From Nonomuraea thailandensis (GTDB lineage: Bacteria; Actinomycetota; Actinomycetes; Streptosporangiales; Streptosporangiaceae), in the NCBI RefSeq assembly GCF_024172165.1, contig NZ_JAMZEB010000002.1:8530501-8594500 (forward strand): a DNA stretch of 64,000 nucleotides. The letters are read 5' to 3'. This document shows, piece by piece, positions 47,885 through 54,988 of the stretch (position 1 is its first letter; every line of letters begins with the position of its first letter). The translations under genes were made by a program, and so were the position numbers. A model generated the notes under the pieces. The model was not told the origin of the DNA. It ran no database searches and saw only the letters and a program-made list of their open reading frames with translations.

Positions 47885-48952
47885 ATGGTGAACGAGATCG
47901 AGCTCCTCAGGGAGATGCGCAGCGAGGTCCCGGAGGGGCTGAGCGTGGCGGAGGTGGAGCGCAGGCTGGCCGAGCGAACGGCCGGGAACGCGCCGCACGG
48001 CCGGCCGCGCCGCCGGCCGCGGTTGCGGCTGGGGTTGAGCGCGGCGGGCGCGTGCCTGCTGGCCGTCGCGGCCGTGGCCGTCCTGCGGCCCCAGCAGGAG
48101 GCGGCGGTACGGCCGCACCCGGCCGTGGCGGCCCAGCCCAGCGGTACGGCTCAGCCCAGCGGTGCGGCTCAGCCCAGCGGTGCGACGCGGACCGGCGGCC
48201 CCCCGCAGACCGGCACTGGCCCGCAGACCGGCACTGGCCCGCAGACCGGCGGCGCCACGGAGGCCGGCGGCGGGGCTCGGCCAAGTGGCGCGGTGACGGT
48301 GCTGGAGCAGGCGGCGCTGGTCGCCGCTCGCGGCCCCGCGCGGCGGATCCGCCCGGACCAGTGGTTCTACCTCAAGGAATCGCAGCACATGGGCGGCGAC
48401 CTGCCGACGTTCGAGTCCTGGGGCCGGATGGACGGGCAGAGGTCGGCGATCAAGGAGGAGGGCGGCGAGCTCAAGCTGGGCAGGGAGAAGGGTCCGACGC
48501 ACGTCGGCCGTACGCAGCAGGAGGTGGAGGCGCTGCCCTCGGACCCGGACGCGCTGCTCGCGCACTTCCGTGGTCTCGACCGGGAGCTTCATCCCCTGTC
48601 GATCTGCCAGCCCTCCTGCCGGCCGGAGGTGGCGGACGACGTCAAGGTGTTCGGGGCGATCGGGTGGTACATGAAGTACGGGCCCGTGATCCCGCCGGAC
48701 ACGGTGGCGGGGATGTACCGGGCGCTGGCCAAGCTCCCGCACGTGTCGATCGAGCAGGGCGCCACGGACGCGGCCGGCCGCGCGGGGGTGGGCGTGGTGC
48801 TCGACGCCGGTGACGGCGTCAGGGCGTACTACATCCTCGACCCGGACGACTACCACTACATGGGCGTGAAGGTGGTGGACGGTGATGGCGGGGCCGTGGG
48901 GTTGTCGGTGCTGGGGGCCGGGATCGTGGACAAGGCGGGCGACATGCCCTGA
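47885..48952 (+). CDS. CU044_5270-family membrane protein, probable partner of the ECF sigma factor
   Basis: This 355-aa protein starts at ATG 47885. Residues 1-45 are cytoplasmic (IELLREMRSEVPEGLSVAEV) and basic near the membrane. One helix (LGLSAAGACLLAVAAVAVL) follows. Two 18-nt repeat tracts then encode Q-P-S-G-A-A and P-Q-T-G-T-G as a linker. The outer domain (about 140-355) begins VLEQAALVAARGPARRIRPD, with QWFYLKESQ, typical of the CU044_5270 family. Such proteins follow ECF genes in Streptosporangiales and are thought to act as anti-sigma-like regulators. That role is inference. Confidence 0.88.
   Translation: MVNEIELLREMRSEVPEGLSVAEVERRLAERTAGNAPHGRPRRRPRLRLGLSAAGACLLAVAAVAVLRPQQEAAVRPHPAVAAQPSGTAQPSGAAQPSGATRTGGPPQTGTGPQTGTGPQTGGATEAGGGARPSGAVTVLEQAALVAARGPARRIRPDQWFYLKESQHMGGDLPTFESWGRMDGQRSAIKEEGGELKLGREKGPTHVGRTQQEVEALPSDPDALLAHFRGLDRELHPLSICQPSCRPEVADDVKVFGAIGWYMKYGPVIPPDTVAGMYRALAKLPHVSIEQGATDAAGRAGVGVVLDAGDGVRAYYILDPDDYHYMGVKVVDGDGGAVGLSVLGAGIVDKAGDMP
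48134..48253 (+). repeat. Two 18-nt in-frame tandem repeats
   Basis: Unit CAGCCCAGCGGTGCGGCT occurs three times (48134, 48152 and 48170). A second unit, CCGCAGACCGGCACTGGC, occurs from 48203 and 48221 plus a partial copy at 48239. Both encode linker residues of the CU044_5270-family protein. Confidence 0.9.
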
Positions 48953-48985
48953 TCACGCTCCACCAGCGGACGGGACGTCCCCTGC

Positions 48986-49495
48986 CTATGGGCCCCAGTT
49001 CACGAGTGACAGCAGGCGTTCGGCCTGGCGGCGGTCCTCCGCGGCCACGGTGATGCCTTTGACCAGGGTGAGCAGGTCCCGTACGTCCAGGTCGGCCCGT
49101 ACGGCTTCGACCCGTACGGCATCCGCCAGCAGGGACGAGGCGGCGGCGAGCATCGCGCGGTGCCAGTCGGCGACCTGCGCGGTGTCGGCCAGGGCCAGGT
49201 CGCGCTTGCCCTCGACGTGGTCCATGAACAGGCGCAGCCACTCGTGCAGCGCCTCCCGCGGCGAGCCCGCCTCCTCGCGCAGCGTCTCGGCGCTTGAGCA
49301 GAGCTGGCTCACCTCGTCGGCGTAGACGGCGAGCAGCAGGTCGGAGCGGGTGGGGAAATGCCGGTACAGAGTGGCGTTCCCGATCCCGGCCCGGCGGGCG
49401 ACGTCATCGAGCGGCGCGTCGGCGCCGCGCTCCGCGAACACCTGAGCCGCCGCGGCCACGAGCAGGTCACGGTTCCGCTGTGCGTCCGCTCGCAT
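48986..49495 (-). CDS. TetR-family transcriptional regulator
   Basis: This 169-aa repressor starts at ATG 49495, five bases after AAGGAG. The open frame continues upstream through a repeat tract to 49807, but that part is not protein-like. The helix-turn-helix is DAPLDDVARRAGIGNATLYR with HFPTRSDLLLAVY. The C-terminal domain resembles the SbtR/TetR_C_33 type (WLRLFMDHVEGKRDLALADT). Its likely target is the doubled palindrome at 49750-49811, upstream of the divergent SnoaL-like gene. Confidence 0.92.
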   Translation of the reverse strand: MRADAQRNRDLLVAAAAQVFAERGADAPLDDVARRAGIGNATLYRHFPTRSDLLLAVYADEVSQLCSSAETLREEAGSPREALHEWLRLFMDHVEGKRDLALADTAQVADWHRAMLAAASSLLADAVRVEAVRADLDVRDLLTLVKGITVAAEDRRQAERLLSLVNWGP

Positions 49496-49512
49496 CTCTC
49501 TCCTTGCCGACT

Positions 49513-49746
49513 GAGGCTTGGCCACCAAAGACCTTGCCCACCGAAACCCTGCCGGAGCAAGATCTTGCCCGCCGAAGCCCCTGCCAGCACAAGGCCTTAC
49601 CCGCCGAAGCCCTGCCAGAGCCCGCGGAAGCCCTGCCAGAGCCCGCGGAAGCCCTGCCAGAGCAAGACCTTGGCCGCCGAAGCCCTGACAGCGCAAGGCC
49701 GTACCCACCGAAGCCCTGACAAAGCGCGGGCTTGCCAGCGCAGGCC
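49513..49746. repeat. Non-coding tandem repeat, 31-nt periodicity
   Basis: Seven imperfect copies of a unit starting CCGAAGCCCTGCCAG occur at about 49541, 49572, 49604, 49625, 49646, 49677 and 49708. Spacings are 31-32 nt, with two 21-nt steps. The tract lies in the 333-bp gap between the TetR gene and the SnoaL-like gene, and would form the TetR leader RNA if transcription starts at the palindromic promoter. No spacer-repeat structure like CRISPR is present. Confidence 0.8.
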
Positions 49747-49749
49747 TTG

Positions 49750-49811
49750 CTAAGTGGGGAGCTCCCCGTTTAGAGTAACCGAACCTGAGAAACGGGGAGC
49801 TCCCCACTTAG
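49750..49811. promoter_or_regulatory. 22-bp perfect inverted repeat holding two operators and a promoter
   Basis: Two exact 22-base arms (49750-49771 and 49790-49811) are separated by 18 bases. Each arm contains the palindrome GGGGAGCTCCCC (49756-49767 and 49794-49805), the core of a TetR-type site. A rightward promoter fits inside: TTGCTA (49747-49752), 18 bases, TAGAGT (49771-49776). Binding of the adjacent TetR protein at both sites would cover it. Confidence 0.8.
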
Positions 49812-49828
49812 CCGGAGGAGGCGCAACG

Positions 49829-50227
49829 ATGATTGCTGGAGAGGTGCATCGGAGGGTCGTGGAGCTGTACCCACAGGTGCTCGCGACCGGTCGGATGGAC
49901 GAGGCCCTGGCCCTCGTCGACCCCGGCGTGATCGACCACAGGGGCGGCACGGAGGGCGACCACCACGGCCTGGAGGCATGGCGGGAGAAGTGGGAGCGGG
50001 CAATATTGGGCGAGACCGGCTTCCACGACGTGTCGGTCGAGATAGAACGAAACGTGTCGGACGGCGAGCTGTCGTCCAACGTGTATCTCAGCCGCGGCAC
50101 CCACACGGCGACAGGCCGGACGTACGAGGTGCGGGGCATGGACATGGTCCGCGTCCGGGACGGCAGGATCGTCGAGCACTGGGCCATCAGCGACGCGGTC
50201 GCCATGCGCCACCAACTCGGTCAGTAA
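49829..50227 (+). CDS. SnoaL-like / nuclear transport factor 2-fold protein
   Basis: This 132-aa protein starts at ATG 49829, eight bases after GGAGGAGG. The pattern VVELYPQVLATGRMDEALAL, VIDHRGGTEGDHHGLEAWRE and VRDGRIVEHWAISDAVAMRH is that of SnoaL-like polyketide-cyclase-fold proteins, many of which act as small hydrolases, isomerases or binding proteins. Substrate unknown. The divergent TetR gene and the doubled operator upstream suggest ligand-induced expression. The last seven bases overlap the convergent 93-aa gene. Confidence 0.9.
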   Translation: MIAGEVHRRVVELYPQVLATGRMDEALALVDPGVIDHRGGTEGDHHGLEAWREKWERAILGETGFHDVSVEIERNVSDGELSSNVYLSRGTHTATGRTYEVRGMDMVRVRDGRIVEHWAISDAVAMRHQLGQ

Positions 50228-50502
50228 CGCGCGACCAGGCGCAGGCCCAGCTCGATCAGGAGCCAGCCGAGGCGCCGCTCCCACGTACGGACCTCAGCGC
50301 GAGGCCGAAGGCCCAGGGACCGGCGGCCTGTCAGGCGGTGATCGGTAAGGCGGTGATCGGTCAAACGGTGGCCGGCCAGGCGGCGGCCGGTCAGGCGGTG
50401 ATGCGCCAGGTAGTGGCTCGCCAGGCGATGGCGGCCCGCCTCCGCCTCCAGCTCACGGGCTCGGGCCCGCTCGGCGTACAGATACAGGTCGGGATGCAGC
50501 AT
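50221..50502 (-). CDS. Small basic protein with HRLT repeats (93 aa)
   Basis: This 93-aa protein starts at ATG 50502. The N-terminus MLHPDLYLYAERARARELEA and the C-terminus TWERRLGWLLIELGLRLVAR both resemble small uncharacterised actinobacterial proteins. Between them about five degenerate copies of HRLT[GD][RH] are encoded by a 15-nt tandem repeat (about 50335-50410). The end segment could be an amphipathic helix. No function is assigned, and part of the centre may be repeat expansion. Confidence 0.6.
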   Translation of the reverse strand: MLHPDLYLYAERARARELEAEAGRHRLASHYLAHHRLTGRRLAGHRLTDHRLTDHRLTGRRSLGLRPRAEVRTWERRLGWLLIELGLRLVARY

Positions 50503-50529
50503 GAGTGTCCCTCGCTCGGCTCTGAACTG

Positions 50530-51120
50530 CTAGGTACGGAACGGAAAGCCGTACGTCTGCACGGCGACGTTCTCGCGGCCTTCCGTGTCGCCGGCGTCCC
50601 GCGCCGCCTCTGCCCGCAGCCGGTAGCCCTGGACCAGCTCGATGATCTCGTCACGCAGCGAGCGCAGCTCCTCCGCCTTGAGCGGCATCAGGGACTCCGA
50701 GGAGAACGCCGAGTTGCGCCAGTCGTCGCTCCACGCGGCCTTCATGTCGAGGTAGCCCTCGTACAGCTCGCCGCGCTGCCGGGCGTACACCCGCGAGACG
50801 GCGGTGTGGACGGCGTTGCGCTCGGGGGCGTCGCGGAAGTCCTCGTCGGTGGTCGAGATGCTGGTCATCACCGGCCGCCACCACCGCTGCCTGGCATCGC
50901 CGCTGCCGCCCTCGACCTCCTCGATGATGCCGTGCTTGGCCAGCTTGCGCAGGTGGTAGCTCACCAGCGACACGGCCTCGTCCACCTGGTCGGCCAGTTG
51001 CGAGGCCGTCGCCGTGCCCGCGACGTAGAGCGCGCGGTAGAGCTTGATGCGCAGCGGATGACCCAGGGCCTTGAGCGTGTCGAGGTCCTTGACGCGGTGG
51101 GACTGCTCCGGGGAGGACAT
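50530..51120 (-). CDS. ArsR-family (HTH_20) transcriptional regulator
   Basis: This 196-aa regulator starts at ATG 51120 (MSSPEQSHRVKDLDTLKALG). The winged helix is HPLRIKLYRALYVAGTATAS with ADQVDEAVSLVSYHLRKLAK, as in ArsR-like regulators of the HTH_20 group, which do not sense metals but often control transporters. The C-terminal half is helical with many Arg/Glu residues. No cysteine metal site is visible. A 42-bp inverted repeat directly before the start codon (51138-51179) is its probable autoregulatory site. Confidence 0.9.
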   Translation of the reverse strand: MSSPEQSHRVKDLDTLKALGHPLRIKLYRALYVAGTATASQLADQVDEAVSLVSYHLRKLAKHGIIEEVEGGSGDARQRWWRPVMTSISTTDEDFRDAPERNAVHTAVSRVYARQRGELYEGYLDMKAAWSDDWRNSAFSSESLMPLKAEELRSLRDEIIELVQGYRLRAEAARDAGDTEGRENVAVQTYGFPFRT

Positions 51121-51137
51121 ACCACCACCATAGAAGC

Positions 51138-51179
51138 GAAAGAAAAGTTGCGCAATATTAGTTGCACAACTTTTCTTTC
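51138..51179. promoter_or_regulatory. 42-bp inverted repeat upstream of the ArsR gene
   Basis: GAAAGAAAAGTTGCGCAA (51138-51155) and TTGCACAACTTTTCTTTC (51162-51179) are inverted repeats matching at 17 of 18 positions with a six-base spacer, in strikingly A/T-rich DNA. The repeat ends 17 bp from the ArsR start codon. The core TTGCGCAA/TTGCACAA fits an ArsR dimer site. Confidence 0.75.
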
Positions 51180-51230
51180 CGATCACCGGACGATCGGATC
51201 TTCGTGCGTACGTCCGCGGGATCCGTTCGA

Positions 51231-51320
51231 TCAGTTCTGGACGGCCGCGAAGGCCAGGCAGGCGAGCACCAGGATCAGGCCGGCGACGATCGTCAGCCGG
51301 GTCATGTAGGCGTGGCGCAC
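51231..51320 (-). CDS. 29-aa single-helix membrane peptide
   Basis: This 29-codon frame starts at GTG 51320, five bases after CGGAGGAAA, and stops at TGA 51233-51231. It encodes a short basic start (MRHAYMTR) and one hydrophobic helix (LTIVAGLILVLACLAFAAV), ending QN. It follows the ferric-reductase-like gene by 22 bases on the same strand. Placement and a good ribosome-binding site support a real small subunit or regulator. No homology is known. Confidence 0.6.
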   Translation of the reverse strand: MRHAYMTRLTIVAGLILVLACLAFAAVQN

Positions 51321-51342
51321 GGTTTCCTCCGGTACGGGCGGC

Positions 51343-52680
51343 TCAGACCCAGGCGAAGCGCTCGGTGTGGACCCGATCGGCGGGAATGCCGATCTCCGGG
51401 ATGGCGGCCTCCATGGCGTCGAGCATCGGGTTCGGGCCGCAGACGAAGAACTGGAAACGCGGGCCGGCGGACGGCAGGTACCGGCGGAGCGTGCCGGCGT
51501 CGATGCGGCCGCTCTCGCCCGTCCAGCCGGGCGGCGGTTGTTCGAGTACGTGGACGACCTGGAGGTTCAGGCGGCCGGTGAGTTCGTCGATCTCCTCGCG
51601 GAACGGGATGCTGTCGTGATCGCGGTGTGCGGAGAACAGGACGACCGGCCGCACGTCGCCGCGGTCGGCGAGGGTGCGGAGCATGCTCAGGGCGGGGACG
51701 AGGCCGACGCCGCCGGCGATCAGGCAGAACCCGGCGCCCTCGTACTGGTCGATGGAGAACACCCCGTGCGGGCCGTCGACGTAGACGGTGGCGCCCGGTC
51801 GTACGGCGCTGACGCTGGAGGTGAAGTCACCGAGCGCCTTGATCGCGACGGCGACCGTGCCGTCCGTCTCGGCGCTGGAGGAGAACGAGAACGGGTGCGA
51901 GGTCACCGAGAACGGCGACCTGCCGACAGTGATCCAGGCGAACTGCCCGGGCTGGAAGCGCAGCCCCTCGTGCCCCCGCGGGCGCAGCACGAGCACGGTG
52001 ATCCGGCCGCGCTCGGGGAGCACCTGTTCGACCACCCACGGACGCCGCCACAACCGCAGTGGCCGCACGATCCGGATCCAGAGAAGCAGCCCCACGAACG
52101 CCGCCGTCATGATCGCCCACAGCACCTGTTTCCACAGGCTGTCGACGTAGTGGTTGACCAGCAGCACGTGCACCAGAGCCGCCGTGACCGCGAGTGTCGC
52201 CATCACCGTGTGCAGGACCTGCCACACCTCGTACGACAGGCGCAGCCGCCGCCGCCACACCGAGGTCACCATCAGCACCAGCAGGGCCAGCACCGCGAGC
52301 ACGGCGAACCGAGCCCTCCACGGCAGCTCGGTCAGGGAGAAGGCGGCGATCACGCCCGGGCCCGACAGCGCCGTGTGCGTCAGGACGAACGCCAGGCCGA
52401 CGTAACCGATCTCCCGGTGGAACTGGATCACCGCATCGGTGCCGAACGGCTCCGCCACGACACGGACCCGGGCGACGAGGGCGAACTCGATGCCCATCAA
52501 GGCCAGGCCGACGAACCCGAGGGCGACCGAGAAGTCGGTCCAGAATCCCTGGCCCGGGCGGCTCACGCCCATCAGCGCGAACGCCAGCGGCGCCACGCAG
52601 ACCCCCAGGAACACGCCGACCCAGACGACCCCCTGTGCCGTCGCTCTCATCGCGGACCGCCCGCGGCCTCGCCTGCGCAT
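51343..52680 (-). CDS. Ferric-reductase-like transmembrane flavoprotein
   Basis: This protein is about 445 aa, starting at ATG 52680 or at ATG 52650. The frame is open to 52944, but that extension is low-complexity. Six membrane helices come first, with paired histidines for heme in FHREIGYVGLAFVLTHTALS and LHTVMATLAVTAALVHVLLV. The FAD domain has FQPGQFAWI and HPFSFSSS (the RxYS-like motif is altered). The NAD domain has LIAGGVGLVPALSMLRTLAD and FFVCGPNPMLDAME. Such proteins carry electrons from NAD(P)H across the membrane. A 29-aa peptide is encoded directly downstream. Confidence 0.88.
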   Translation of the reverse strand: MRRRGRGRSAMRATAQGVVWVGVFLGVCVAPLAFALMGVSRPGQGFWTDFSVALGFVGLALMGIEFALVARVRVVAEPFGTDAVIQFHREIGYVGLAFVLTHTALSGPGVIAAFSLTELPWRARFAVLAVLALLVLMVTSVWRRRLRLSYEVWQVLHTVMATLAVTAALVHVLLVNHYVDSLWKQVLWAIMTAAFVGLLLWIRIVRPLRLWRRPWVVEQVLPERGRITVLVLRPRGHEGLRFQPGQFAWITVGRSPFSVTSHPFSFSSSAETDGTVAVAIKALGDFTSSVSAVRPGATVYVDGPHGVFSIDQYEGAGFCLIAGGVGLVPALSMLRTLADRGDVRPVVLFSAHRDHDSIPFREEIDELTGRLNLQVVHVLEQPPPGWTGESGRIDAGTLRRYLPSAGPRFQFFVCGPNPMLDAMEAAIPEIGIPADRVHTERFAWV

Positions 52681-52784
52681 GCCGGAGGAGCCATCGTGAA
52701 CACCCCCGCGATGAGCTGTGACAACTACGCCGTGCGTACCCGTGCCCGCCAGGCCGAAACGGCTCCGGCACAGGCAGGGGCAAG

Positions 52785-53288
52785 TCAGCGGAAGCGCCAC
52801 CGGGTCTGGGCGTAGTCGCCCTTGCGGAAGCCCAGCACCTTGGCCGGAGCCACCGCGAACACCAGAGCCTCTCCCCCGGCGACGTTGACGAACACCCCGT
52901 CGCTGACGTCGAAGTGCCACTCGCTGGTGTACTTGGCCTCCCACGCGTCGGCCAGCCGCTTGAGCGTGCCCTGGTCCGTGACGCGCTCGGCCACCCCCTC
53001 CACCATCAGGTCCAGGCCCTCGCGCAGGGCGCTGGCGCCCGTGGTGAGCACGCAGTTGCGGTTGGTCTCCAGGTTTCTGGCCTTCTGCTCCTCGGCCCCC
53101 GTGCAGAAGTGCAGCGCGTCGTCCTGCCAGACGGCCAGCAGCGTGGTGACGTGCGGGCGGCCGTCGGCGCGCACGGTGCTCAGCCAGTACGTCTCAGCGT
53201 TCGTCAGCTGCTCGCGGGCCTCGGCCCAGGAGGTGGCGGCGGCGTTCTCGGCGCTGAAGCGGGCGTCCAGCTCCGTCGTGGGTTCCAT
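52785..53288 (-). CDS. Pyridoxamine-5'-phosphate-oxidase-fold protein
   Basis: This 167-aa flavin- or F420-binding split-barrel protein has the pattern LTNAETYWLSTVRADGRPHV, TTLLAVWQDDALHFCTGAEE, and TNRNCVLTTG. It ends with VLGFRKGDYAQTRWRF, the typical C-terminal loop. In actinobacteria this group includes F420-dependent reductases and heme or biliverdin reductases; the cofactor cannot be told from the sequence. It shares orientation with the cysteine dioxygenase upstream of it (54-bp gap). Confidence 0.9.
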   Translation of the reverse strand: MEPTTELDARFSAENAAATSWAEAREQLTNAETYWLSTVRADGRPHVTTLLAVWQDDALHFCTGAEEQKARNLETNRNCVLTTGASALREGLDLMVEGVAERVTDQGTLKRLADAWEAKYTSEWHFDVSDGVFVNVAGGEALVFAVAPAKVLGFRKGDYAQTRWRFR

Positions 53289-53342
53289 CGTCGCTCCCTT
53301 GCATCGGCTGTCGAAGGGACAGACCCGCGGGGCGCGCGGAAC

Positions 53343-53876
53343 TCATCGGACCGGCAGGTCGTAGGTCCGGCGCACGCTGCTGCCGAGCCTGCTCACGTCG
53401 GCGCCGTACACGTGCAGCGAGACTCCCGTCTCCGAGCTGGTGTTGCGCACCTTGTGGATGTCGCCGGGCGGGGCGAACCCGCTGACCTCGCCCGGCCGGT
53501 TCTCGGCGTGCCCGATGCGCACCAGGTGGTCGCCCAGGTCGCGGTAGAGCGTCTCGTCCTCGATGCCGCTGAGGATGCCGAACGTGCACCACGACACGTG
53601 GTCGTGGATCACCGTGTCCTGGCCGGGGCGCCAGACGACGCCGACGACCGAGAAGCGCTCCTCGGCGTGGAGGATGTGGGAGACGTACCGCTCGGGCGAG
53701 CCCGCCCGCTCCTGCGGCGTGAGGATGTCGAGGCCCGGAAGGCGCTCCCGGAGCAGGGCGGCGACGGCCAGCGCGGTCGCGTGACCGTCGAGCCGGCGGT
53801 CGACGATGCGCGACACTCCCGAGACGATCGGCTCGAGGCCCGGCCTGGTGACTGTGGTGGCGGCGGCCATATCCAT
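53343..53876 (-). CDS. Cysteine dioxygenase
   Basis: This 177-aa cupin starts at ATG 53876, seven bases after AGGGG. The iron ligands are His91, His93 (IHDHVSWC) and His141 (DIHKVRN). Cys97 takes the position of the Cys that can crosslink to Tyr in other CDOs, with Tyr157 (HVYG) as partner. Bacterial type I CDO oxidises L-cysteine to cysteine sulfinate with O2. The divergent LysR gene is its likely regulator. Confidence 0.93.
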   Translation of the reverse strand: MDMAAATTVTRPGLEPIVSGVSRIVDRRLDGHATALAVAALLRERLPGLDILTPQERAGSPERYVSHILHAEERFSVVGVVWRPGQDTVIHDHVSWCTFGILSGIEDETLYRDLGDHLVRIGHAENRPGEVSGFAPPGDIHKVRNTSSETGVSLHVYGADVSRLGSSVRRTYDLPVR

Positions 53877-53931
53877 GGGATTCCCCTAGGAATAATCAGT
53901 AATCTGCCTTCCCCTTCTACGCTCCTGCATT

Positions 53932-53966
53932 TCGACCGATAGGTCCAACAGAAGTCTTCTGGTCGA
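53932..53966. promoter_or_regulatory. Inverted repeat in the CDO-LysR gap
   Basis: TCGACC (53932-53937) and GGTCGA (53961-53966) are exact inverted repeats. The left one also forms GACC-GATA-GGTC (53934-53945). They lie between the divergent cysteine dioxygenase and lysR genes, as LysR-type sites usually do. A TAAGAT hexamer at 53975-53980 ends six bases before the lysR ATG. Confidence 0.55.
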
Positions 53967-53986
53967 TCAATAGATAAGATTGATGA

Positions 53987-54847
53987 ATGCTGGATGTCGC
54001 ACGCCTGCGGGTGCTCGTGGCCGTCGCCCGCAAGGGTTCGCTGACCGCCGCGGCCAAGGAGCTGCACTACTCGCAGCCCTCCGTCAGCCACCATCTGGCC
54101 CGGCTGGAGGCTGAGACCGGGGCCAAGCTCATCCAGCGCGCCGGGCGCGGCATCCGGCTCACGGAGGCGGGCCGGCTGCTGGCCGAGCGGGCCGCCGACA
54201 TCATCGGCCGGCTCGACGCCACCGCCGAGGAGCTGGCCGCGCACGTGGGGCTGCGCTCCGGGCGGGTGCGGCTGGCCGCCTTCCCCTCCGCGCTGGGGAC
54301 GTTCATCCCGAAGGCGGCCGGCCTGCTGGCCGGCGCGCATCCCGGGCTGCGCCTGCAGCTCACCGAGACCGAGCCGCCCGAGGCGCTGCGGCTGTTGCGG
54401 GCCGGGCGGGTGGACGTGGCGGTCATGTTCCGGTACGACGACACCGCGCCCGAGGACAGCGGCATCCACATGATCCACCTCCTCGACGACCCCAGCTACC
54501 TCGTGTCGGGCACGGCGCCCGGCGAGGTCGGCGACCACGCCGACTCCGCCTGGATCGCCGGGTGCGACCGGTGCCGCAGCCACCTGCTGGACGTCTGCGA
54601 CAAGGCGGGGTTCGAGCCGCGGATCGCGTTCACCAGCGACGACATCGTGGCCGTGCAGGCGCTGGTCGCGGCCGGGCTGGGGCTGACCATGCTGCCCGGG
54701 CTGGCGCTGGCGGCGCACCGGCATCCGGACGTGGAGGTGGCGGTGGTGCCGGGCTCGACGAGACACGTGTACGCGGCCGTCTACGGCGAGCCGCCCTACC
54801 CGCCCGCCACCGAGGCCCTGCTCACAGCCCTCCAGGACGGCCTCTGA
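53987..54847 (+). CDS. LysR-family transcriptional regulator
   Basis: This 286-aa regulator starts at ATG 53987, six bases after a TAAGAT hexamer, so it may be leaderless. The N-terminal winged helix is ARLRVLVAVARKGSLTAAAK with ELHYSQPSVSHHLARLEAET. The substrate domain starts at about residue 90 (GRVRLAAFPSALGTFIPKAA) and is of the periplasmic-binding-protein fold. It is divergent from cysteine dioxygenase and probably regulates it. A 30-nt tandem repeat follows the gene. Confidence 0.93.
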   Translation: MLDVARLRVLVAVARKGSLTAAAKELHYSQPSVSHHLARLEAETGAKLIQRAGRGIRLTEAGRLLAERAADIIGRLDATAEELAAHVGLRSGRVRLAAFPSALGTFIPKAAGLLAGAHPGLRLQLTETEPPEALRLLRAGRVDVAVMFRYDDTAPEDSGIHMIHLLDDPSYLVSGTAPGEVGDHADSAWIAGCDRCRSHLLDVCDKAGFEPRIAFTSDDIVAVQALVAAGLGLTMLPGLALAAHRHPDVEVAVVPGSTRHVYAAVYGEPPYPPATEALLTALQDGL

Positions 54848-54870
54848 CGCCTGCTTCCCGACCCCTCCGG

Positions 54871-54955
54871 GAAGGCGCCCGCTGCCCGGGGCTCTCGGTG
54901 GAAGGCGCCCGCTGCCCGGTGCTCTCGGGGAAGGTGCCCGCTGCCCGAGGCCCGG
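54871..54955. repeat. About 30-nt tandem repeat, three copies
   Basis: Three copies of a unit beginning GAAGGCGCCCGCTGCCCGG start at 54871, 54901 and about 54930, in the 141-bp gap between the LysR and LysE genes. Each copy contains GGCGCC or a near variant and could fold, so it may also serve as a terminator. Confidence 0.8.
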
Positions 54956-54988
54956 TAATGGCGTTGACGCCGGTCCTACGATTGCCCC

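Noticed and set aside
49513..49746. Possible CRISPR array
   Set aside because: Units are contiguous imperfect repeats without unique spacers, and no cas genes are present.
48986..49807. A longer 273-residue version of the TetR protein reaching into the palindrome
   Set aside because: The extra N-terminal 104 residues are translated repeat DNA and operator with no helix-turn-helix context. A good ribosome-binding site precedes the ATG at 49495.
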